From positions 12,370 through 76,369 of the forward strand of contig JACJZW010000015.1 in NCBI GenBank assembly GCA_020635355.1: DNA of 64,000 nucleotides, given 5' to 3'. The notes under the pieces are model-generated. The model was given only the letters and a program-made list of their open reading frames with translations, searched no databases and was not told the origin of the DNA. How positions within the stretch are numbered: position 1 is the stretch's first letter; the number at the start of each line of letters is the position of its first letter. This stretch comes from Flavobacteriales bacterium. GTDB taxonomy: Bacteria > Bacteroidota > Bacteroidia > NS11-12g > UBA9320. Shown in pieces: positions 42,379 to 51,551 of the stretch. The position numbers and the translations under genes are program-made.

Positions 42379-42582
42379 TTAGTATGAATGGCCTGCGCTA
42401 GCTAGATCCGCGGTTGCCAGTAGTCTTGTCAGGCCAACACCAGCCAAGGCCGGATTAATAGTAGCCGGTTGTTGAATCGAATAATGCTGGATCGATTCAG
42501 ACTCCTGTGCCCAGCTGCCCAATCCACTAAACAAAATCAGCAGCCCGAGAGCTGCTGATCGTATTGACTTAACTGAGTTCAC
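42379..42582 (-). pseudogene. PorP/SprF-like N-terminal fragment
   Basis: A 67-codon frame with an intact signal peptide (ALGLLILFSGLGSWAQ) followed by SIQHYSIQQPATINPALAGVG, the beginning of PorP/SprF proteins (pattern HYS-Q-P-INPALAG), and then a stop. The next gene upstream on the same strand is a full-length PorP/SprF with FSQFYATPVYTNPAMAGTG. The fragment therefore looks like a truncated duplicate, lacking the barrel. A short secreted peptide with its own role cannot be excluded. Confidence 0.6.
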
Positions 42583-42622
42583 AGTGGAAATTTCATGGAG
42601 TTACTGGTGGTTCGATCTCGGA

Positions 42623-43636
42623 TCAAAAATCCGGACAATGCAACACCCGGTACTTTTTCGTTGGTTTGCGGGCACACCATTCAATGGCAGCACTCACTTC
42701 GTGTGATCCCGGAGCTGCGGCTCGTTTTGAATCAACGGTCAAATCATAGCTATATCCAAACTTAAACTTGTCTTTGCGGAAACCAACCAATAACATCAAG
42801 GCATCAGAGTTTCGGTATTCACCAAAGGTTTGTCGGAACCAAAGACCTGATACCAATGGCCCGCGATTCAAGTAGAACCCGAGATTCAGCTGTGTAAATT
42901 TCGCCTGCAGCATAAAAAGTGCGTTGGGAGAAAAGGTAGAATTAGGGTTTTTTCGACGATCCAGTGGAATCACGGATCCGGTATGAATGGTGTACCTGCG
43001 GGGCAGTTTGGCCTCAGGATCACCATAAAAACTTTGAACCGGCTCAATCAAATTGTGAACGGCAACACCGGCGTAGAATCCTTTGGTGTAGGCCAAAAAG
43101 CCCGTGCTGAAGTTTGGTGTGGTAATCTTGTTATTTACGATGGGTTCATTTGTAGCTTTTACAAATCCACGCGTGGCGTCAATCTGATCTTCAAAACGAA
43201 GTTTGGAAAAATCAAGTCCTCGTTGAATAACCTGTCCTTCCAAACCGAATCGCATCCAGAACTTCTTAGTCACTTCCAACTGGTACGAATAAATGGCGCT
43301 CACCTGTTGTGTGGTGAGGAGTCCTTCACCCGCCACATCGCGCAGCGCCAAAAGACCCAAACCACCTTTAACCTTATCAAAATGTTGGTCAAAGGAAAAG
43401 GCTGTGGTCACAAACGTACCCGGCAAACTTGGCCACTGGTTACGATAATTAATAACCGCACGTCCACCACCATTGCATTGACCGGTTCCGGCCATGGCGG
43501 GGTTTGTGTAAACTGGAGTCGCATAAAATTGCGAGAACTCAGGATCCTGAGCGAAGGCTTCACCGCTTACGAAGGCTAAGGCCAGCAACAGCGCAGTATT
43601 GCGCATCATTTTCACCATCTTAAAATTGCTGATCAT
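42623..43636 (-). CDS. PorP/SprF-family T9SS outer-membrane protein
   Basis: About 337 residues with a signal peptide (TALLLALAFVSGEAFAQ). The family opening DPEFSQFYATPVYTNPAMAG, RAVINYRNQWPSLPG and the barrel strands ending RVLHCPDF mark a PorP/SprF protein. These barrels help secrete or anchor T9SS proteins, in F. johnsoniae SprB. The frame is open further upstream (to 43675), but ATG 43636, or 43618/43609, places a signal sequence at the N-terminus. It diverges from porU, with about 190 bp between them. Confidence 0.85.
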   Translation of the reverse strand: MISNFKMVKMMRNTALLLALAFVSGEAFAQDPEFSQFYATPVYTNPAMAGTGQCNGGGRAVINYRNQWPSLPGTFVTTAFSFDQHFDKVKGGLGLLALRDVAGEGLLTTQQVSAIYSYQLEVTKKFWMRFGLEGQVIQRGLDFSKLRFEDQIDATRGFVKATNEPIVNNKITTPNFSTGFLAYTKGFYAGVAVHNLIEPVQSFYGDPEAKLPRRYTIHTGSVIPLDRRKNPNSTFSPNALFMLQAKFTQLNLGFYLNRGPLVSGLWFRQTFGEYRNSDALMLLVGFRKDKFKFGYSYDLTVDSKRAAAPGSHEVSAAIEWCARKPTKKYRVLHCPDF

Positions 43637-43824
43637 GTGTTGATTTTGTTGGTATTCATTGTAACTGACACACAAGTGTTCAGAAACGCTGCAAATAATC
43701 TTGTAAAGTTAGCAAGATTTGAACAGGGCGACAAAAATATTACTCAAATTAAACAATATTTGACCTGCATTATTGTTGTAAACCGTACAATAATTGTGAT
43801 CGTAAAACCCAATTGAATTTAGTT

Positions 43825-46800
43825 ATGAAGCGACTGATTTTCACGCTTTTCACGATAATCTTCGCTCTCTCTCCTCTTGTACGGGCCCAAACAGACTCCC
43901 ATCGGATTGAGTGGAATGCATCAACTGAGAACCCAGAATCATCCCGATTCAAATTTGCCGGAACCGTTATGGTGAACAACAAAGCCATCCCGGTATTTTT
44001 CCTCCATCGGCAATCATCGATGGTACATACCTATACCCTCCAAAATGTTGTTTCCACCCCGGTTCAGCTCCCCCGGGATTACGACTTGGCGATCCGTAAA
44101 GCACTGGATGAGCCAATAACCGTCTACCGCACCAGAGAAGGTGGGCAACACTTTGAAAACATCGAGGTAATTCCATTTCGAATCAACCCGATGACCAATG
44201 GCTTAGAGCGCATGGCTTCGTTTGATTTGAAGGTTGTCTCGTCTCAAGCCAATCCTACCCGAAGTGCGTTGGGAAAACGAAGCAACTTCTCTACCAGCAG
44301 CGTCCTAGCGAATGGCGTTTGGAGGAAGTTCAAGATTGCAAAAGAAGGCATCTATCGTTTGGACGTTTCGGCGCTAAAAAGTGCCAACGTTGATCCCAAG
44401 GATATTGATGCTTCCACCTTCAGGATTTATGGAAATCCGGGGGGCTTACTCCCTGAGCCCAATGACCTTACCAGACCAGACGATCTGCAGGAATTGACCA
44501 TTGAGGTGGTGGACGAAAACAAGAACAATCGTTTGGATGGAAATGACCACATCCTCTTCTATGCCGAGCATGCTAACCGTTGGTTGTATAATGACAGTGA
44601 AGCCGACTATCTATGGGAACAAAATGTGTATGAGAACAACAACTTTGTGTTCTTAACCCATTCTCAGGGAACCGGAAAGAGATTGGCCGTCCGAAACCAT
44701 GGTCAAGGTTCACCCTCAGACACCACCATTAGCGGCTATCGCAAACGCATTCATCATGAGGTAGATGCCGAAAACTTCATCACGTCCGGCCGGGATTGGT
44801 GGGGAGAATCATTCAAAAATCAAAATCAAAGAACATTCGGTCATACGATTAGTGACGTCCGTACCGATGAGAACATCATTCTCCGTTCACGGTTTGGTGT
44901 ACGCTCCATACAAGCAAACTCCTCCTATAACCTTAAGCTGAATGGATCAACTGTTGATGCATTCAATTTTTCCGGGGTATCGGGTGATTATGACGCCAAC
45001 TTCATGACGAATCCAAGATTCATCGAAAAGAGTCTTCCTATTTCATCCGGCTCTATCAATCTGTCATACACCTTCATTTCAGGTTCTTCCGGGTCCGATG
45101 CCTGGCTTGATTACTATGACTTGAGTGTGCCTGCCGACTTACATTTTTCAAACGGTCAGTTCCCGATCTACCTGCCAAAAGTATCCCGGCATCCGAACGT
45201 TAAGTTAGCAATGACGGGTGATTTCCGATTATGGGATGTTACAGATTACCAGTACACTTCAGACCAACTCACCTTTGAGGAGAATGGAAATCAAGTTGCC
45301 ATTTTTGCCACCGGCTCCGTTCCCAGACATCTGATCGCCTTTACACCAGGTACGACCATGGTTCCTGAATTTGTTGGCACCGTTGAAAATCAAAATCTTC
45401 ATGCCTTGATGGACTTGGATTATGCCATCATTGCCCCTTCTAATTTCAAAAGTCAAGCCAATGAATTAGCTTCATTCCACAGGGACTATTACCACTATTC
45501 CGTCGAGGTCATTTCGCTTAACCAGATCTATAATGAATTTGGAGGCGGTAAGGCCGATGCTACCGCCATTCGGGACTTTCTGAGAATGTTGTACGAACGC
45601 GGTCAAACGGGTTCTAAACCCTTCCGATTTGCCTTGCTCTTTGGAGATGGATCCTATGACTACAAGGATCGAATTGACAACAATACCAATTTCATCCCAA
45701 CCTTTCAGAGCCGGGAATCCATTTCCCCAAGCTATTCCTATGGTTCGGACGATTACTTTGGTATGCTGGACGCCGATGAGGGTTATTTTGACGTGCTTTC
45801 TGCTAAAGAAGGTTTGGATATTGGTGTGGGTCGAATTCCATGTCGGACGACAGAACAAGCGCAAACCATCGTCAACAAAATCAAGCGGTACCATGAAACC
45901 ACCACATTTGGTGAATGGCGTATTCGTCAAACATATGTTGCCGACGACGAGGATAACAACACCCACTTCCGAGATTCCGAAAAAGTATCCGGTTATGTGG
46001 ATGCTCAAAACCGGATGTACAATCTTCAGAAAATCTACATAGATGCTTTTGAACAGCAATCCTTCGGTTCCGGTCAAAAATATCCAGATGTAAATGTGGC
46101 TATTGACCGAAGCTTTGACCGGGGTCATGTAATCTTTAACTACCTGGGCCACGGAGGTCCTAGTGGTATGGCGCATGAACGTATTGTCACACGCGATCAA
46201 ATCCGAAATTGGAGTAACATCGACAAATTGCCGGTCATTATCACCGCTACATGTGAACTAACTCGCTACGACGACCCCTCACAAGATTCACCGGGAGAGC
46301 TGGCCCTCTTCAACGATCACGGCGGTGCTGTTGGGCTAATTACTACCACGAGGCTTGTCTTCATCAATTTAAACCGCGATCTCAATGAACAGGTTCAGAA
46401 CCAAAATATGTTTGATCTGGACAATGGATTTCCAACGCTTGGTGACGTGTTCATGAAAGCCAAGAACAATTCACAAAAAAATGTGAATCAACGCAACTTC
46501 TCCTTGATTGGAGATCCGGGAATGCAACTCGCATATCCTAAGTTGAACGTAGTGACCATGTCCATTAATGATTCGATTATTGGAGTGAACGCCCTGGATA
46601 CGTTTAGGGCCTTTTCCAAAGTAAAGGTTACCGGAGAAATACACACCGCCAATGGACAACTTGCGTCTGATTTCAATGGTGTAGTATTTCCAACCATGTT
46701 TGACAAGTATTTAAAGTATAGCACTTTAGGGAACGACCTTGCCAGCAAATCCGACACCTTTAACATGCAGAACAGTGTGCTTTACAGAGGATTGGTTAGT

Positions 46801-47631
46801 GTGGTAAACGGCAAGTTTTCTTTCCAATTTGTGGTTCCGAAGGACATTGCGTATCACTATGGATACGGCAAAATCAGCTACTACGCCCATAACAATGTCA
46901 TTGATGCAGCCGGATACGAAACCGGTGTGATCATAGGTGGTTCTGAGTCGGATATCGCCAATGACACCACCGGACCTGAAATCTCTTTATTCATGGATGA
47001 TGAGTCATTCATTTTTGGTGGAATGACCGGTAAAGAACCGCTTCTATTGTGCAAGGTCTTTGATACCAATGGAATCAATACGGTTGGTAATGGCATTGGA
47101 CGTGACATCACAGCCATACTGGACGAAGGAACTCCTGCAGAACAAATTCTTGTTTTGAATGATTACTACCAATCCACCCTGGACTCGTATCAGGCAGGTG
47201 AAATTCGATACCCAATGGAAGAACTGCCGGTGGGTAAGCATACCCTTAAGATTAGAGTTTGGGACGTGTACAATAATGTGGCGGAGGATTACACCGAATT
47301 CATTGTTGGCGATGATGCCGATCTGGCTATAACCCATGTGCTGAATTACCCCAATCCGTTTTCCACACACACCACTTTTCACTTTGATCACAACAGGGAA
47401 GGGCAACAGATGGACGTCATGATTCAAATCATGACCATTACCGGGAAGGTTGTCAAAACCCTTAACCACTCATCTCCCTCAGTTTCAAGTCATTTTGACA
47501 ACATAGAATGGAATGGCAGAGATGAGTATGGTGATCGTCTTGGGAGGGGTGTATACCTTTACAAAATCACGGCAAAGGCAGAGGATGGCAGTACCACAGA
47601 TGCGGTTGAGAAATTGGTACTCCTCAAATAA
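43825..47631 (+). CDS. porU: Type IX secretion system sortase PorU
   Basis: A 1268-residue surface protease of the gingipain-like C25 family, which cleaves C-terminal sorting domains and attaches cargo to A-LPS. After the signal peptide (LFTIIFALSPLVRAQ) comes a long beta-rich N-terminus. The catalytic His is His776 in YLGHGG and the Cys is Cys810 in ITATCELTRYD. The C-terminus has FlgD-like/sorting-type strands (VLNYPNPFSTHT, GRGVYLYKI, ending KLVLLK). ATG 43825 is preferred to TTG 43813. porV follows 59 bp later. Confidence 0.93.
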   Translation: MKRLIFTLFTIIFALSPLVRAQTDSHRIEWNASTENPESSRFKFAGTVMVNNKAIPVFFLHRQSSMVHTYTLQNVVSTPVQLPRDYDLAIRKALDEPITVYRTREGGQHFENIEVIPFRINPMTNGLERMASFDLKVVSSQANPTRSALGKRSNFSTSSVLANGVWRKFKIAKEGIYRLDVSALKSANVDPKDIDASTFRIYGNPGGLLPEPNDLTRPDDLQELTIEVVDENKNNRLDGNDHILFYAEHANRWLYNDSEADYLWEQNVYENNNFVFLTHSQGTGKRLAVRNHGQGSPSDTTISGYRKRIHHEVDAENFITSGRDWWGESFKNQNQRTFGHTISDVRTDENIILRSRFGVRSIQANSSYNLKLNGSTVDAFNFSGVSGDYDANFMTNPRFIEKSLPISSGSINLSYTFISGSSGSDAWLDYYDLSVPADLHFSNGQFPIYLPKVSRHPNVKLAMTGDFRLWDVTDYQYTSDQLTFEENGNQVAIFATGSVPRHLIAFTPGTTMVPEFVGTVENQNLHALMDLDYAIIAPSNFKSQANELASFHRDYYHYSVEVISLNQIYNEFGGGKADATAIRDFLRMLYERGQTGSKPFRFALLFGDGSYDYKDRIDNNTNFIPTFQSRESISPSYSYGSDDYFGMLDADEGYFDVLSAKEGLDIGVGRIPCRTTEQAQTIVNKIKRYHETTTFGEWRIRQTYVADDEDNNTHFRDSEKVSGYVDAQNRMYNLQKIYIDAFEQQSFGSGQKYPDVNVAIDRSFDRGHVIFNYLGHGGPSGMAHERIVTRDQIRNWSNIDKLPVIITATCELTRYDDPSQDSPGELALFNDHGGAVGLITTTRLVFINLNRDLNEQVQNQNMFDLDNGFPTLGDVFMKAKNNSQKNVNQRNFSLIGDPGMQLAYPKLNVVTMSINDSIIGVNALDTFRAFSKVKVTGEIHTANGQLASDFNGVVFPTMFDKYLKYSTLGNDLASKSDTFNMQNSVLYRGLVSVVNGKFSFQFVVPKDIAYHYGYGKISYYAHNNVIDAAGYETGVIIGGSESDIANDTTGPEISLFMDDESFIFGGMTGKEPLLLCKVFDTNGINTVGNGIGRDITAILDEGTPAEQILVLNDYYQSTLDSYQAGEIRYPMEELPVGKHTLKIRVWDVYNNVAEDYTEFIVGDDADLAITHVLNYPNPFSTHTTFHFDHNREGQQMDVMIQIMTITGKVVKTLNHSSPSVSSHFDNIEWNGRDEYGDRLGRGVYLYKITAKAEDGSTTDAVEKLVLLK

Positions 47632-47652
47632 ACGCGCTGAGAATAAAAAATA

Positions 47653-47660
47653 TAACTTTG
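47653..47660 (+). promoter_or_regulatory. -7 box (TAACTTTG) before porV
   Basis: Exact TAnnTTTG match in the short porU-porV spacer, 30 bases before the proposed TTG start of porV. It would allow porV to be transcribed separately from porU. Confidence 0.45.
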
Positions 47661-47690
47661 CCTATTGCGTTAGACCATAAAATCAAGAGT

Positions 47691-48950
47691 TTGAAAGTAA
47701 TATCCAATATCGCGAAATCATTGCTGTTGACAGGAATTGTTGGCATTTCGGCAACCACTGCATCGGCACAGGGAGGTATATCATCCAGTGTTGATCTTTT
47801 GGGACAACGAAATGTAATCACTACTGCCGTTCCTTTTCTTACCATCACACCAGACGCACGTGCCGCAGGTATGGGTGATTTGGGAGTAGCCACGTCTCCA
47901 GACGCCAATGGTGTTCACTGGAATCCGGGTAAAATGGCCTTTATAGATGGGGATGGTGGAATCTCTCTTGGCGCTGCACCATGGCTTCGTTCTCTGGTTC
48001 CTGATGTGTGGTTCTATTATCTATCCGGCTATTCCAAGGTAGGTGACAAAAAACGGGGTACTGTGGCCGGATCACTTCGCTACTTCAGCTTGGGTAACAT
48101 TGAATTCACCGATGAGAACGGAAACCCTCAGGGAAGTGATGAACCAAAGGAGTTTTCTATAGACCTCTCCTATTCATTACAACTTTCTAAAAAACTTTCT
48201 TTTGGTATTTCAACGCGATACATCAACAGCCGATTGGTTTCTAAACGTGTATTTAATGGCATTGACATCCGCCCAGGACAAGCCGTTTCTGGTGACCTCG
48301 GTGCGTATTACAAAGACAAAATCGACATCAATAAACGCGAATGGAAGTGGGCAGTAGGGATGGCCATCACCAATATGGGCAATAAAATCACCTATACCAC
48401 GGATAACAACCGCGACTTTATTCCGATCAACTTGCGGGTTGGAACCTTCTGGGAAACGGAGATTGACGAACACAACAAAATTGGATTTGGTATTGACTTC
48501 AATAAGTTGTTGGTACCATCACCCCAACCACAATATGTCCAGAATTCAGCTGGTCAGGATTCCATCTTCCCGGACGGATCAAAACAGATTGAGACCTGGT
48601 ACACTCCAGATGATCCAGTTATCGCTGGTATGATTAAATCACTTGGTGATGCCCCAGGCGGATTCCGAGAAGAGATGAAAGAATTCATGACAAGTGTTGG
48701 TATGGAATATTGGTATGAAGATCAATTTGCCGTTCGTGCCGGATACTTCCATGAAGCACCAACCAAAGGTGCTCGTAAATACATGACATTGGGAGTTGGT
48801 GTACGTTACAATGTATTTGGGCTGGATGTTTCCTTCCTGAAGCCATTCAAACAACGACATCCACTTGAAAACACCCTTCGATTCACCTTGCTATTTGATA
48901 TGGAAGCCTTCACCAAACAGAACAGCAGTTCTTCTTCTTCCAGATCTTAA
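47691..48950 (+). CDS. porV: Type IX secretion system outer-membrane protein PorV (LptO)
   Basis: About 419 residues. A signal peptide (LLLTGIVGISATTASAQ) is followed by NVITTAVPFLTITPDARAAGMGDLG and DANGVHWNPGKMAF, the PorV signature, and a FadL-like barrel. PorV shuttles cargo from the translocon to the PorU attachment complex. There is no ATG at the 5' end of the frame; TTG 47691 (first residues MKVISNIAKS) puts the signal sequence in place, and TTG 47658 is the alternative. Separated from porU by 59 bp. A strong terminator follows. Confidence 0.9.
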   Translation: MKVISNIAKSLLLTGIVGISATTASAQGGISSSVDLLGQRNVITTAVPFLTITPDARAAGMGDLGVATSPDANGVHWNPGKMAFIDGDGGISLGAAPWLRSLVPDVWFYYLSGYSKVGDKKRGTVAGSLRYFSLGNIEFTDENGNPQGSDEPKEFSIDLSYSLQLSKKLSFGISTRYINSRLVSKRVFNGIDIRPGQAVSGDLGAYYKDKIDINKREWKWAVGMAITNMGNKITYTTDNNRDFIPINLRVGTFWETEIDEHNKIGFGIDFNKLLVPSPQPQYVQNSAGQDSIFPDGSKQIETWYTPDDPVIAGMIKSLGDAPGGFREEMKEFMTSVGMEYWYEDQFAVRAGYFHEAPTKGARKYMTLGVGVRYNVFGLDVSFLKPFKQRHPLENTLRFTLLFDMEAFTKQNSSSSSSRS

Positions 48951-48968
48951 ATCGAAAAAAGACCTAAT

Positions 48969-49002
48969 AAAAAAGCCCTGTCGGAACCGACAGGGCTTTT
49001 TT
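48969..49002. terminator. Bidirectional terminator between porV and lon
   Basis: AAAAAAGCCCTGTCGG and CCGACAGGGCTTTTTT are perfect complements (loop AA, so the last pairs probably open). T-tracts serve both convergent genes. Confidence 0.9.
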
Positions 49003-49021
49003 TATGCATGTTGAAATTCCT

Positions 49022-51487
49022 CTAATTGCTGGTGTCCTTCAACTTCCAGATACGGGCGTCTTTTACCTTGTTCTTGGTTATGGCCAGCTTCAACACCTCA
49101 TTCATGTGCTTAACAAAATGAAATTTCAACCCAACGATGTAATGAGCCGGAATATCATCAATGTCCTTTCGGTTGGATTCAGAGAGAATAATCTCCCGGA
49201 TTCCAGTGCGACGTGCGGCCAGAATTTTTTCCTTGATACCACCCACCGGCAAAACCTTGCCTCGCAGGGTAATCTCACCAGTCATGGCAACATGAGATTT
49301 CACCTTTCGCTGCGTAATCAGGCTAGCTAAAGAAGTTAATATGGTGATACCTGCAGACGGACCATCCTTAGGCACTGCACCTGCCGGAAAGTGAATATGA
49401 AAGTCGTACTGATCAAAGATGGCAGCGTCAATTTTCAGCTCATCACAATTAGCCTTTAAATAGGTTAATGCAGTAATGGCTGACTCCTTCATAACGTCTC
49501 CCAACTTTCCAGTTAAGGTTAACTTACCTCTGCCAGAGGTCATGGTACTTTCCACGAAGAGTATTTCACCGCCAACCGAAGTCCAGGCCAATCCGGTTAC
49601 CACACCAGCCGTTTCGTTGTCTTGATACAGTTCTTTCTCAATCCGCTGATTTCCCAATACATCGTAAACAAACTTGTCGCTCACTGCGGCCTTGATGTCC
49701 TCACCTCCAACAACCTGCTTGGCTCGAAATCGTGCGAGGGAGGCAATCTTCTTTTCCAGTCCGCGTACACCGCTTTCCCTTGTATATTCTTCCACAATGG
49801 TGCCCAGAACCTTTTCACTGATAGAAAAATCCTTCGCCTTTAAACCGTGTTCTTTCCGTTGTTTGGGAACCAGGTACTTCTTGGCGATTTGAATCTTTTC
49901 CTCCAGGGTATAGCCATTGATTTCAATGATTTCCATTCGGTCCAATAAGGCCGGTTGAATGGTATCTAATCGGTTGGCGGTGGCAATGAACATCACCTTC
50001 GACAAATCGTAATCCAGGTCTACATAGTTGTCGTGAAACGCATGATTTTGTTCTGGATCCAGAATTTCGAGCAATGCCGATGACGGATCTCCACGAAAAT
50101 CACTTCCGATCTTATCGATTTCGTCCAATACAAAAACCGGATTTGATGTGCCCACCTTCTTAAGATTCTGGATCACCCTGCCAGGCATGGCACCGATGTA
50201 GGTCTTACGATGTCCTCTTAGTTCCGATTCATCGTGCAAGCCGCCTAGAGAGACCCGAACATATTTCCGTCCCATGGCGCGAGCAATGGATTTACCCAAT
50301 GACGTTTTTCCAACACCAGGAGGACCGTACAAACAAAGAATGGGACTTTTCATATCCCCTTTCAATTTCAATACGGCTAAATATTCCAGGATTCGATCCT
50401 TTACTTTTTCCAAACCAAAATGATCGGCATCCAAGGTTTTGCGCGCCTTGGACAGATCAAAACTATCCTTCGTAAATTCATTCCAGGGCAGATCCAATAA
50501 CAACTCGGCATAATTCAGGCTCACCGAATAATCCGGTGCAGCCGGGTTGGTGCGCATAAGTTTATCCAGCTCCCGGGTAAAGGCTTTGGCGGTTATCTCG
50601 TCCCATTTCTTTCGGATTCCGCGTGCACGCAGTTGTTCTATTTCCTGATCCGGGCTGTCTTGGCCTAGTTCTTCCTGAATGGCCCTGATCTGCTGATGGA
50701 GAAAATACTCCCGTTGCTGTTTATCCAGATCAACCTTTACCTTGGATTGAATTTGATTTTTCAACTCCAGCATCTGCATCTCACGATTGAGATGCGCCAG
50801 AACAACCTCAGCTTTTTCAGGAATATTACTCAGCTCCAGGATTAACTGCTTCTCATCGATATCGACGTTGAGATTGGAGGCGATGAAGTTGACCAAAAAG
50901 TTGGGGCTGTCAATATTTTTAAGTGCGAAGTTGGCTTCGGTTGGAATATTGGGAGAAATCTCTACGATTTTGCTGGCCATATCGCGAACGGTGCTGATCA
51001 ATGCGTTGTTTTCACGATTGGTTTTAAAGGGCTGTTCGGTGATATCACTCACCTTCGCCCGAAAATAGGGCTCGGTTTGGGAGAGCTCTTCCAGTTTAAA
51101 TTTCCGCTTTCCCTGGATAATGGCCGTTGTATTTCCATCGGGCATCCGAATCATCTTAACGATGTATGCCAGGGTGCCTATTTCGTACAGATCATCGGCT
51201 GACGGATCATCAATTTCTTCATCCTTCTGAGCCACCACACCAATGATCTTGGTGCTCTTGTAGGCGTCCTTGATCAATCGGATGGCCTTATCCCGTCCAA
51301 GTGTTATAGGGAAAACTACTCCTGGAAATAAAACCGTGTTTCGGAGTGGGAGAATGGGTATCTCATTGGGAAACTCCTGCTTATTGATTTCGTCTTCCTC
51401 ATCCTGGGTCATCAAGGTAACAAATCCGGGATCTTCCCCTTCTTCGTCCGACTCAATTGAGAAATACATATTCTTAAATTCTTCCAT
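49022..51487 (-). CDS. lon: ATP-dependent protease Lon
   Basis: An 821-residue Lon. The N-terminal LON substrate-binding domain starts at PILPLRNTVLFPGVVFP, a coiled region follows, then the AAA+ module with Walker A GPPGVGKTS and Walker B VFVLDEIDK, and the protease domain with the catalytic Ser in GPSAGI and Lys in GGIKEKILAA. It degrades misfolded and regulatory proteins. The ATG at 51487 is preferred to TTG 51493. A terminator shared with porV lies at its 3' end. Confidence 0.97.
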   Translation of the reverse strand: MEEFKNMYFSIESDEEGEDPGFVTLMTQDEEDEINKQEFPNEIPILPLRNTVLFPGVVFPITLGRDKAIRLIKDAYKSTKIIGVVAQKDEEIDDPSADDLYEIGTLAYIVKMIRMPDGNTTAIIQGKRKFKLEELSQTEPYFRAKVSDITEQPFKTNRENNALISTVRDMASKIVEISPNIPTEANFALKNIDSPNFLVNFIASNLNVDIDEKQLILELSNIPEKAEVVLAHLNREMQMLELKNQIQSKVKVDLDKQQREYFLHQQIRAIQEELGQDSPDQEIEQLRARGIRKKWDEITAKAFTRELDKLMRTNPAAPDYSVSLNYAELLLDLPWNEFTKDSFDLSKARKTLDADHFGLEKVKDRILEYLAVLKLKGDMKSPILCLYGPPGVGKTSLGKSIARAMGRKYVRVSLGGLHDESELRGHRKTYIGAMPGRVIQNLKKVGTSNPVFVLDEIDKIGSDFRGDPSSALLEILDPEQNHAFHDNYVDLDYDLSKVMFIATANRLDTIQPALLDRMEIIEINGYTLEEKIQIAKKYLVPKQRKEHGLKAKDFSISEKVLGTIVEEYTRESGVRGLEKKIASLARFRAKQVVGGEDIKAAVSDKFVYDVLGNQRIEKELYQDNETAGVVTGLAWTSVGGEILFVESTMTSGRGKLTLTGKLGDVMKESAITALTYLKANCDELKIDAAIFDQYDFHIHFPAGAVPKDGPSAGITILTSLASLITQRKVKSHVAMTGEITLRGKVLPVGGIKEKILAARRTGIREIILSESNRKDIDDIPAHYIVGLKFHFVKHMNEVLKLAITKNKVKDARIWKLKDTSN

Positions 51488-51551
51488 TGACAATCTGTCA
51501 GGTATTAGCGGTTACATTGTGTGATACCCTATTTGTCAATTCCTATGCCAA

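Noticed and set aside
42383..42582. porP fragment as the N-terminal exon-like part of gldJ
   Set aside because: A stop codon and 105-120 bases separate it from gldJ, which has its own lipoprotein signal.
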